From contig CM053337.1 in the NCBI GenBank assembly GCA_028583605.1, positions 25,220,162 through 25,284,161 of the forward strand: a DNA stretch of 64,000 bases, written 5' to 3'. Source of the DNA: Dastarcus helophoroides (lineage: Eukaryota; Arthropoda; Insecta; Coleoptera; Bothrideridae). This document shows, piece after piece, positions 20,650 to 30,314 of the stretch. Within the stretch, counting starts at the first letter, position 1. The number at the start of each line of letters is the position of its first letter. The translations under genes were made by a program, and so were the position numbers. The notes beneath the pieces were generated by a model that was not told the DNA's origin, made no database searches, and saw only the letters and a program-made list of their open reading frames with translations.

Positions 20650-23330
20650 ACTCTGGCCGTGGAAACCTTTGTTAAAATGATCTAATCTTTGTTTATTATG
20701 CTTTCGTCTGTCGACTGTGTCATATTTCTGTTTTAATCCGACACATCGCATATCAAGATTAAAGTGTCTACCTTTCTTTCAAAATTTTGTGTATAGTTTT
20801 AAGACAGAATTTCAGCCGCAGAGTTGGAATTTTAAATTAGAATTTATTTGGCAATTTTTGACTAGCAACAGTCCATTAAGGTTTTATACCAAAATTTTAT
20901 TATACAATTTTGGAAAGTCAAAATTTTTCTAAAACGGTTTACGTGAACCAGCCTGTATAACTTATATCAATGAAGGACAAGCTACAAACACAATTAACTC
21001 CTTAATAATTTAACTTGTCTAATTAATTTTTGTCTCCTTTCCATTGAATTCAGGGAAATAAATTGTATACAATACACGTTTCAGGTAAAAGGCAGGTAAG
21101 ATTTAATAAAATGTTTATTGCGCAATTACACTAAGTTGGGAATTCTCTATAACTAGATTTAATCAGAAATCAAGAAAAATTAAATTCTAATAGGGCTTTA
21201 ATAGTATTTAATTGATCCGGATGAGGCACCACTACCTACTGCCTGGATCTATTCACCCGATACTTTTTTTTTATTTTATCTGCTTTAAATTTTAGATAAA
21301 ATATGCACTTTGCTACATTTGAAGCATGATATGTCGTATATCAAATTAATCAGAAATATTTATTGGATTTGAAAATAAAAAATTAAATATGGCATTCATA
21401 AGAAATAATAAAATTAATATAATTTTATCGGAAACAGTTTATTTAAGACAAAACTAAAGTACCTGCATCCTTAAAAAGGCCTTAAGAAGCATGCTACTTC
21501 GATTTTTGATCTTTTTCTATTGTGTTCCAAGTAACCAAGTTACAGCTGATTATTAAGAATGATGATTTTTAGTTTTTTTCTAAATAAAATCAAGACGAGT
21601 TGGAACTCAATTGCTTTCTCGGCGTAATATTGTTAGGCATTAAATTTTCTACTATTTTGCCCATTTAAACTTCTTTATATCTCCAATAGTTCCGAGTTTC
21701 ATGTAGAAGATTTAAAATTTGGTTCAGCTTGTATAAAGTCCAAATTTCGAGAAGAAATTTCGAAGTATCTAAAGAGCACTTTTTTTTCAACTTTAGAATA
21801 AACGATTTTGCAATTTGTAGTTAATTTTAAAATTGAAATATGTAGATTACAGTGGTAAAAACTTTAAAATTAAATGAAAATTTCGTTTTCAACAAATTTA
21901 AAATTTTAATTAGGTATACAAAATTGTGCAGGAAAGCAAAGTCTAAATAAAATCGGTGTTTTAAAGATAAGTTCGAAATTTTGTAATTTTTTTTTAATAA
22001 ATCCAGGTTTTCTTGAGATTTTGATCCTTTACTCAAAATTTACAAAAAAGTTTAAACAGTTCAATTTGCCATGAGATTAAAAGAGAAGTTAAAATTTAGA
22101 AAAAAAACTTAAAATAAAAAAGGGAATGATAGTTTTTAAAAAATTTTGAAAAAGCCTAAAGCTAATAAAAGACTCAAATTGTCAAATTTAAATATTTTTT
22201 AAGAACCTTAATAAAATATCGAAATTACTCAACCTTTTGCTGCAAGATTAACACATTTGTTGTTTATTTAATTTTGTTTTTGTTTCTTTAAATAAACTTG
22301 GTTATTCTTTCGTAGTTTATGTAAATAAATATTTTCTCTAAAACATTACACATTCTTTTTTTCGGGCTAAAAATTTGCTCTAAAAAATAGCAATTTCAAG
22401 GAAAGTTTGTGAAATTAGTTAAAATTTTGAACAAAGGGTCGACGAAAAGGTCGAAGTTTTCCTAAAAATTTAGCGACCTCTTAAAACATTATTTGGTTAC
22501 ATATCTAGTCTCTGACCAAATTCGAATAAAGATATCCAAGAATGTTTTTTTTTTGACTTTTTTTTTCTTCCATTTAAAATACACTCTTCATAAGTGAAGC
22601 TGTGCTTTCCCAGCTTCCATGGAGGAGAAATATCAGTGTCACATTTTTCATGAGTTTGGTCAAATTTGTTATTTCTTTTATGTTAAGAATATTTTATTGA
22701 ATATATAAATTTTGCAATACAACAAATTTTGAAATCTATGTCGTTAAAGAACAAAATAAAGTTTTGATTTACCTACAATCATTTTTCGATTATAAAATTC
22801 CCTGTTGAGATGGGAGTCTTAACCTGTTCAGGTTCAATTGAAGAGAAACAAGATTGTGGTCGACTGTTTAATTTACCTTTTAGATTATATTATTTGCTTA
22901 GTAAAATGGGAATTAAGAATGGGGATTTAAAAGTCAAAATTCCCCACAATTCACCCTATTAGTTCATGCTGACAGGTCGTTAATATTTGACCACAATTCG
23001 TCAACAGGCTCAGTGGTGTCATTGAGGCAATAAAAATTATCATTAGGATTGGTACTGGGAAGATCTCCTGCTGTTCCGCACAACGCCACAGTGCCAATAT
23101 CCTGTCTGATATCAACTTAGAGCAGTCCGTTTGCTACCTTTCACTTTGTAGTCAGTCAGGTAATAATTGCATTTTCGTGTTTGCACCGTCAGAGTCAAAT
23201 CTTCTTTTTCGAATTATAAGTAATGTTATATTTTTAGGCCGTTGACTCACTATGCGAACATTTTACAGTACTCTATGAAGGAGCAACACAAACAAGATTA
23301 AAAAGAAATTAACATTTTTTTACAAGATCC
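20650..23330. other. AT-rich noncoding stretch
   Basis: No open frame here matches a known family. 20940-21250 and 22780-23250 are more balanced and may be single-copy host DNA; the rest is AT-rich. The frames at 20717-20932 and 21827-22036 are short, Phe/Lys-rich and not recognised. Confidence 0.5.
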
Positions 23331-25735
23331 TGAGAGGTTTTTCTAAAATATTTGACTTGGTATTCGGTTTTTATTCTAAAATTTCCACTTTTCCAAAATT
23401 TAATTTTAATCGTAAAATCAATTAAGATAGCGATATATTTTTCTTGCAATTTCTCCTTTTTTTCTCACAATTTAAGGGTTAGGCATTATATACAGTTATT
23501 ATTATTTTTTTTTAGGTTTGGTATTTAATCTATCCCTGAATTAATCTTAGTTGTAAATTTTTCGTTCAAAGTCTTTTGAAAATATACAATGTTTCATCTT
23601 TTCTCAAAAATTTCAATGTTAACCTCAAAATTTTAACCAATATTTACCAAGATTTTTCTTCTTTTTATACCTATGTATTCTTTTAATCTTTAAATCTTAA
23701 ATTTAATAAAATATTTACATTTTAAAAGTTTTGGACTATTTATTTCTAAGTTTTCGAATCAAAACTTAATATTTTGATTGTGCTTCTATTTATAATCTTG
23801 TTGGCCGGAATCCTTATAGAATTAAGTTCATTTAACGTTTCGTGTCCCAATTTGGAACATGTTTAAATTTTTTAATAAAACATTTTAAATATTTTTCAAA
23901 AGGAGGCCGTAAAAAGTTAAATAAATCTAACTCTGTTGAAATTAACTCTCTAAAAATTTTGATTAGAAATTTAAAAAATAGAAAATACCTGAATTTACCC
24001 TCGTATAAATTCCAAAAGATAGAATCTTGACCAAATAACGTGACACTTTCAGGTTTTTTATTTCGAAATTTTTGGTTCGCAACTAAGAATTTTAACATTC
24101 TACAGATGTGGCTCAAGAATTGAAAAAGAAGAAAATATCCTTATTTAAACTCCTATATATACCAAAAAAAATAACTGATATTTCGGACAATTTTCTCTTT
24201 TGCAATTGAGACGTTTTGGAAATATATTATTATTATTTTTAGAATTGTTTTAGACCTTTCACTTTGAAATTTGACTTTTAATAAAAAATTCTAAGTTTGA
24301 AATTTCGAATTTTAGTTTTTTCTTCTAGATACTAGATACTTTAGTTTTTGCAAAATTTTCACTTTATTTCCAAAATGTAGACCTTATTATTAGAATTTCA
24401 CTGTTTTCTCAAAATTCCGAGTTTACTCAACTAAATTTTCAGTCAAACCTATTGTTTTGTAATATTTCGAATTTTATTAGGAAATTTTAAATTTTTTTTG
24501 ATATTTTCTTAAGTTAACTTGAGTTTGAAACTCACTTAAAGTATTTACGCTTTTATTACTTTCTTAAGGTTTTGGTTATTTGTATGAAATTCCTTTTTAT
24601 AAATGTCAGGATTTTTCTTCCAAATTTTACAATATTTTGCAACATTCTGATCCTATACTATTTGGTTTTATTAATTTTTTCAGAATATTTTACATTGAAT
24701 TCAATAATTGTGAATTGGACAGGGGTGGCGAAACCTTTTATATGCCCCTGTCAGATAATACAATTGCTATCTTTTGTCCAGCTTCTGATGTGCCAAAAAA
24801 TTAAATAGTAAAAATTTACTTACATAAAATTCTCGTAAATTTGCTCAAAACCTCGCCTTGAAAAAAAATTTTGACTTTACATTTGAGCTTGTAGAAAAGA
24901 ATATGATTTTTAAGTGTAAACTAAAACTTTCAGCATAAAATCAAAATTTATACAAAAACTTGAAACTAACCATAAAAATATTCTTTTCGAGGATTTCAAA
25001 ACCAATTTTTTTAGAAAACAGTTGAAACGAGAAAAAAGTAGAGTTTCCAAAAAAATAGTATTTTAAAACAGAGTTTTAAATTCAAAAAAGTTAAGAAAAA
25101 ATTAAAAACCAATTCAAAATTTAAAAAATTTTCAAAATTCAAGTTTTGAATTTCGAAATTTGTAAAAAAAAATTCGTTGTTTTTTAAGCTTCAAATTCAA
25201 ATTTTGAGGAAGAAGTTCAGATTTCTGAGGAAACCTAATATTTGGAGAAAATAAAATCCTACTTTTAACAAGAAATTTTGAGCAAAAAGTGAAAATATTT
25301 AGAATTAGGAAAAAAGTTTTAAAACTCTAATAATAAACGTAGAACTTTATTGAAATTTTCACTATTCGACTGTTTGTCCACAAATTTCTCACAGGACAGA
25401 CGAAATTTCGCAGAAAGTGCAAAATTTTAATCAAACATTTTTCTTACACATTTAATTATCTTTTTGCAAAGTTTTCACTAGCTCTAAAAATTAAGGCGTT
25501 CGAAAGTTTAAACTACAACTCAAAAATAAATTCCAAAATTTAACTTTGAATTTTGAAAAAAAAACATTCAACATCTTAGAGAAAATTTTAAAATGTATGC
25601 AAATAATTTTGGAAAATTTCATCTTAGCCACAACATATTTAATTAGACTTTTTTCTCCCAAGACCTTAAAATTTTATAAAAAAAGTCGGAATCTTGAGAA
25701 AAATTTTGTAAATTAATTTAAAATGTATGTAATAG
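23331..25735. repeat. Degenerate AT-rich minisatellite block with a polarity switch
   Basis: From 23331 to about 24550 the plus strand is T-rich (AAATTTGACTTTT-type words); from about 24840 to 25700 it is A-rich (AAAGTCGGAATC, AAATTTTGA). The polarity reverses around 24600-24830, where a short non-repetitive piece lies. Short frames (23832-24116, 23842-24030, 24572-24808) are not recognised. Confidence 0.5.
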
Positions 25736-25736
25736 A

Positions 25737-25905
25737 CATTTCCAACCCTTACTTTGTGTCATTCTTTTATATTCATAACTAATAAACTTTATTAACGATA
25801 AAAACGCAACAAAACTTAAATATTCCACAAGGTTTCGATAAATATTTGCTAACACCGGACTAGGTTTCGCATTACTGCATCATCGGCTGTCATATCAGTA
25901 ATTTG
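25737..25905 (+). repeat. Repeat family B, copy 2
   Basis: It starts CATTTCCAACCCTTACTTTG and includes TTTATTAACGATAAAA, AATATTTGCTAACACCG and GGTTTCGCATTACTGCATCA, ending near TCATATCAGTAATTTG. On the minus strand 25864-25886 reads CCGATGA, T, GCA, GTAA, TGC, GAAAC: a hammerhead-like core with a perfectly paired 3-bp stem and one core base changed. Confidence 0.8.
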
Positions 25906-25972
25906 TTGTTATGCTAACAAGCTCCATGGATCACAGACTCCTACGAATATTCCGTCTCATCCGAATTATAAT

Positions 25973-26034
25973 TGAAGGGGACAAGATTTGTATTTTAATT
26001 TTTGACGATAACCAAGGAAAAGTCCGTTCAACCA
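25973..26034 (+). repeat. Repeat family A, fragment
   Basis: Only the outer tail of the family is present: GAAGGGGACAAGATTTGTAT, then a TTTTAATTTTTGACGATAACC segment and AGTCCGTTCAACCA. The hammerhead-like core is absent. It sits between family B copy 2 and the long-TIR element. Confidence 0.8.
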
Positions 26035-26072
26035 AAATACAATCAAACCTCTATATACCGAATTTGTCTATA

Positions 26073-28280
26073 CAGGGTGATTTATTAAGAATGAGTAATC
26101 TCTGAACTGGAGATACTACACACTAAATATGGTGATTGAGCCTAACATGCCTAAAATGTTGCAGGTATACGTGGTACAGGGTGTCAAACTTGGAATTTTA
26201 ATTTGAAACTTCTTAATAAGTTTGTGATTTTAAGCAGTATCGACTGGAAAATTGGCAACTTTATGTTTTTTGGCATGAGAATTACGAATTTAATGCTGGA
26301 TTTGGCACTATTTATGCAGGGCGTTAGTTACACCCCGTTACTTAAGTAAATTACAACATATCTTTTTTGACTAATGAGTTATGGCTTAAATTACTAGAAA
26401 ATCTAAAAAAAGTTTAATTTTTAATAAAAAAGGTGCCCCTGTTTATTTCATGTAACTTAATCAGTTTCTAAGTTATTTGCATTTTAAACATTCAGTGTAA
26501 AGACTCCTAAGCCACCTTTATTACTTTGACTTTTTTCAAGTAGGCTTGTGTCAGCACTTATCAATTTTTCGTGTAAAGAAATATTTGACAACTTTACCGT
26601 CACTAAGTAAGAGAGTTTATTGTATTTTTTTAATTTACTTAGTATTATTTGTGGTAAAAATTCTAAAATAAGAAAATGCCACGACATGATGAATTTTCTA
26701 ACACTGAAATGTGCGATATGATTTGTGTTTTTGCTATAGTGGACTTGGTGCGGCCAGAAAGTATTTAGAATTATACCCAAATCGAAGACAACCCAATCAC
26801 AAACTGTTCAGACGTATTTACACCCGCCTAGACGAAACAGGATGTTTACGTCCTAAAAGCTTAAATGGTGCTAGAAAAACTATTAACATCGATGATGAAG
26901 AAGAGGTTTTAGTTCGTATTTCGAAAAATCCAGATATCAGTACTCGTCGGTTAAGTGCGGCAGCAGGAATAAGCCAATCGTCTATCTGAAGAATTTTAAA
27001 GAAAGATAATCTCCGTCCATACGACTATACTCCTGTCCAAACTTTGTTACCTCAAGATTTACCAGTTCGCCTACAGTTTGCTCAATTTATGCTAGGTCAA
27101 CAAACGAAAACCAGCATTTTCTTAATAACCTTTTTTTCACCGATGAGGCGACGTTTACTAGACGAGGTGTTTTTAGTTGGAAAAACAATCATTTGTGGGA
27201 ATCCAAAAATCCACATGCTCTAAAGGAACGACATTTTCGGGACGAATTCAAGGTAAATATTTGGTGTAGTGTGATATCTGTTTTTTTTATTGGTCCTTTT
27301 GAACTTCCTCCTAATCTGAACGAGCCCCTCTATTTAAACTTCCTTGAACAAAATTTAATCACACTACTTGAAGATGTACCACTAGCTATAGGGCGGAATA
27401 TGTGGTTTATGCAAAACGGGGCGCCGCCACATTTTTCTTTGTTAGTACGCCAATACCTGAATTCCTCGCCGGTGGATTGGGCGTGGCAGTGAATTTGTTT
27501 GGCCACCTAGAAGTCCAGATTTAAACCCTCTAGATTTCTCAATACGGTCACAAATGAAGGACATGGTTTACAAAGAAACAATTAATTCCATCGAAGAATA
27601 ATGACAGAAAATACAAGAAGCTGCTAATATTAATAAAAATAATCGATAAATGTTATTGAATATTCAAAGATCCTTAAGGACACGCCTTACAAAGTGTATT
27701 GAAGTGGAAGGCGGTCATTTTTAAGCATTTACTTTAAAGTTTTCTTTTATTACTGTTACTGATTGTTATTTGTTGCCTTTACTGTTATTACCTCGCATAG
27801 TAGTAATTTTAAAGAATAAATTCATTTTACAACAAACAAATTCATTGAATGTTTAAAATGCAAATACCTCAAAAACTGATAGAGTTACGTAAAATAAACA
27901 AAAGTACCTTTTTTGTTTAAAATTGGACTGCTTTTTAGATTTTTTAGTCATTTTAGCCATAACTCATTAGATAGAAAGGATATGTTGTAATTTACTTAAG
28001 CAAGAGAGTGTAACTAACGCCCTGTATAAATAGTGCCAAATTCAGCATTAAATTCGTAATTTTCATGCCAAAAAACATAAAGTTGCCAATTTTTTAGACG
28101 ATACTACTTAAAATAACAAAATTATTAAGAAGTTAAGAAGAAATTAAAATTTCAACTTTAAACACCCTGTACCTAGTAAACATGCAACATTTGTATAAGG
28201 CATCTTAAGCTCAATCATCATATTTTCGTGTGTGTAGTATCTCTAGTTCAGAGATTACTTATTCTTAATGAATCACCCTG
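26073..28280 (+). mobile_element. Long-TIR Tc1/mariner-type element (2.2 kb)
   Basis: The ends are CAGGGTGATTTATTAAGAAT and the complement of CAGGGTGATTCATTAAGAAT, flanked by TA at 26071-26072 and 28281-28282. Inverted repeats of about 425-437 bp (26073-26496 and 27844-28280) match with scattered mismatches through to GCATTTTAAACATTCARTG. Inside each arm a second CAGGGTGT and a CAGGGCGTTAGTTACAC motif occur. The single transposase gene is broken. DUF4817-type transposases of insects have this size and layout. Confidence 0.92.
26676..27724 (+). pseudogene. DUF4817/DDE-type transposase of the long-TIR element, broken
   Basis: The ATG at 26676 starts MPRHDEFSNTEMCDMICVF, then a frameshift leads into YSGLGAARKYLELYPNRRQP, the N-terminal helix-turn-helix of DUF4817-type transposases. 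A TGA at 26987-26989 interrupts ISQSSI-RILKKDNLRPY. A further shift near 27110-27130 restores FFTDEATFTRRGVF with the first catalytic Asp. The second catalytic position, normally Asp in MQDGAPPH, is Asn here (WFMQNGAPPH, codon near 27415). Another shift near 27475 precedes WPPRSPDLNPLDF, which keeps the third Asp. The reading ends EGGHF-stop at 27724, the usual C-terminus. It would have moved the element by cut and paste into TA sites. It is dead by stop, frameshifts and catalytic loss. The minus frame 26484-26780 is a shadow. Confidence 0.88.
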
Positions 28281-28467
28281 TATAACGAACTTTTTTAGGC
28301 AACACAGCATTTTAAGCAAATTTACACATAAACTTACCTCCATTTAACGAAGACAATAGCGTTTTCTTTCCAAGGTTTAATTAGTTTTTAAATGCTTTCG
28401 TTTGGAAAATTCCTAAATTTTTGGATACCCATACTAATGCTTCCAAGGTGTAATTAGATTTTAATTG

Positions 28468-28635
28468 GAATTTCCAACCCTTACTTTGTAAAATTATTTA
28501 ATATGCATAATAATAAAACTTTATTAACGATTATAAAGCAACAGATATTAAAAATTCTACAATGTTTCGGTAAATATTTGCTAACACCGAACCAGGTTTC
28601 GCCTTACCGCATCATCAGCGGTCATAACAGTAATT
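28468..28635 (+). repeat. Repeat family B, copy 3
   Basis: It begins TTTCCAACCCTTACTTTG and contains the family landmarks through GGTTTCGCCTTACCGCATCA and TCAGCGGTCATAACAGTAAT. With copy 2 it brackets the 26073-28280 transposon in the same orientation. Removing the transposon would leave the two copies about 0.5 kb apart. Confidence 0.8.
28596..28618 (-). ncRNA. Hammerhead-like core (family B)
   Basis: On the minus strand: CTGATGA, T, GCG, GTAA, GGC, GAAAC, followed by C, six bases and GGTGTT. The core CUGAUGA and GAAA are intact, and stem pairs G-C and C-G hold. Copy 2 at 25864-25886 has GCA/TGC, a fully paired alternative. All three family B copies keep ACC, six bases, GGT after GAA, compatible with a short stem III. 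Confidence 0.45.
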
Positions 28636-28794
28636 AGAAAGTTTCCATTTTTTAAAAATAGGCTCAAATATTGTCCTGAAAATTATGAAACGAACGAAAA
28701 GATTTTTTTTGAAATATCTTTAAAATTGGCTGAATTATGGTCCTTTGAAGTTCAAATTTCTCACGTCCTCTCGATGTGCCGCTGAAAACATCTG

Positions 28795-28802
28795 TGACGT
28801 CA
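28795..28802. promoter_or_regulatory. CRE-like palindrome TGACGTCA
   Basis: A perfect TGACGTCA, the CREB/ATF-type site, lies about 140 bp upstream of the THAP reading frame. It may be part of that gene's promoter. Position and chance occurrence cannot be separated from this sequence alone. Confidence 0.35.
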
Positions 28803-28929
28803 TAAAACATGATAGGAGTCTGGATCGCCTAAAGTCGCCGTGTCTTTGCCGTACTCTTTCAGTTGGCACTTCTTTAAATCTTGTTTCCGTCGTCATTTCG
28901 TGCTAAATAATAACCAGCAAAAAGGAGTG

Positions 28930-29165
28930 CAAAGACTTCCTTATTTGAATATTGTATAGTTTCTAAATGTAGAAAAACTACTGTCATTAGCCCGGAGAAA
29001 TTTTTCTTTTCCGCACCGAAAGTACAAAGTTTGAGTAAAAAGTGGTGTAGAGTTATGAAAAGACGTGTTAAACAACCACTTTCATGTCAGTCTTTATTAT
29101 ATTACTGTGAAGATCATTTTGATATAGGTATAAACCAATTTAATAACAAACATAAATATGATCTA
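28930..29165 (+). pseudogene. THAP-type zinc-finger exon fragment
   Basis: The frame containing 29031 reads YCIVSKCRKTTVISPEKFFF and then SAPKVQSLSKKWCRVMKRR, SLLYYCEDHFDIG. This fits the THAP C2CH signature: C-x4-C, 45 residues, then C-x2-H (CEDH), with the FF..P segment and the invariant Trp in KKWC. THAP domains bind specific DNA and occur in host regulators and P-type transposases. The frame is open from about 28930, with no convincing ATG, and after LLKKDWN it runs into LINE sequence at about 29165-29175. The rest of any protein is missing. It could be a first coding exon or a pseudogene interrupted by the LINE; I favour the latter. Confidence 0.7.
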
Positions 29166-29187
29166 CTAAAAAAGGACTGGAACTCCA

Positions 29188-29690
29188 GTGCACTTGGCCG
29201 GCTTACAGCCCACCAAGCTAAAGGAACGGTTGGCCGAGCTCCTGGACATTGAACTGTCCCGGCAGCCGGCGAACCCTCCTACGTTCCAGAACTGCATTTA
29301 CTCCGAGGAAATACTTAAATTTTCCTGCGACAACGAACACTCCCTAGCTTGGCTAGGCACTACAGTTAGGGGACTCCCCCCTTTATGGGAGGGTGGAAAT
29401 CTTGACCTTCTCCCAGTGGATCAGCTGCCTAAGTTGACGAAGGCCACCTTGTGGGTTCCCGAGTCAACCGGCGACACGCAGGTCATCCTGAGCCGACTGA
29501 CGGCTCAAAATCCCTGGGCCAAGGTAGACGACTGGGTTGTTTTCCACAGCGCCATCAAGGAGGAGCCTAGGGGTACCATCCTTGTTTTTGGAGTCGGGGA
29601 AAACACCCGGAAAATTTTAGAAGAACGCCAGGGAAGGGTAAGTCACCTCTTCTCTTTCCTAAGGGCAAAACTTCACTACTACATTAAGTG
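29188..29690 (+). pseudogene. LINE ORF1 C-terminal part (DUF4780-like)
   Basis: The open frame 29188-29847 starts inside ORF1 and contains HSLAWLGTTVRGLPPLWEG, LPKLTKATLWVPESTGD and QNPWAKVDDWVVFH. This resembles the DUF4780 domain found in ORF1 proteins of insect LINEs, where ORF1 binds the element RNA. The N-terminal part of ORF1 is missing. The domain runs to about codon 150 (VFGVGENTRKILEERQGRV). The remaining codons, after about 29690, belong by their other frames to ORF2, so a deletion appears to have joined ORF1 to the middle of the endonuclease. Confidence 0.7.
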
Positions 29691-30314
29691 GAACAGTTTT
29701 CTACCTCAAAAATGGGGACAAGCCAAGAGCTGTCATATATGTCCCGAAACTACTGCAAGCGAATATCCTAACCCCAATTCTGCTTCGGAGATCAAACAGC
29801 TCTCCGAGTGGAACTTGCGCGTCGAGAAGGGAAAATATCACTTGTAATAGCATCGACCTACCTACCAATAGATTCAAAAGGACTACCACCCTCCGAGGAA
29901 ATGGCAGGACTGATCGACTTTGGTGAGGCAGGTAATGTAGATCTTATAATTGGATGTGACACAAACGCCCACCATACAGCTTGGGGAAGCGAAACAAACA
30001 ACCCTCGAGGTACATCTTTAGTACAATACTTAAGTAGTACCAAATTAGATATACTCAATAGAGGCAGTGAAGCTACCTTTTCTACCTCCAGATGCCAGAG
30101 TGTTATCGACATCACCCTGGCGTCCATGAGTATTACCAAAATTATAAATGGCTGGCATGTATCTAAGGATGCAACAATGTCTGACCATCAATATATAAAA
30201 TTCAATATTTTATATTGTAGGTTGGAACCCAAACCGTACAGGAATTCCAGAAGCACCAACAGGGAGGATTATAATACCCATCTGGAAAGGCTCCTATCGG
30301 GACAGTTGAATTGA
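29690..30314 (+). pseudogene. LINE APE-type endonuclease, N-terminus deleted
   Basis: After an interrupted start (RAVIYVPKLLQANILTPI in one frame, then QTALRVELARREGKISLVIA in the next), the open frame 29808-30314 gives the C-terminal two-thirds of the endonuclease. It includes STYLPIDS, DLIIGCDTNAHHTAWGS with the catalytic Asp and Asn region, SVIDITLAS, and DATMSDHQYIKF with the catalytic His. The N-terminal Asn and Glu motifs are missing, consistent with the ORF1-ORF2 deletion. This enzyme would nick the target strand to prime reverse transcription. It cannot be functional. Confidence 0.85.
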
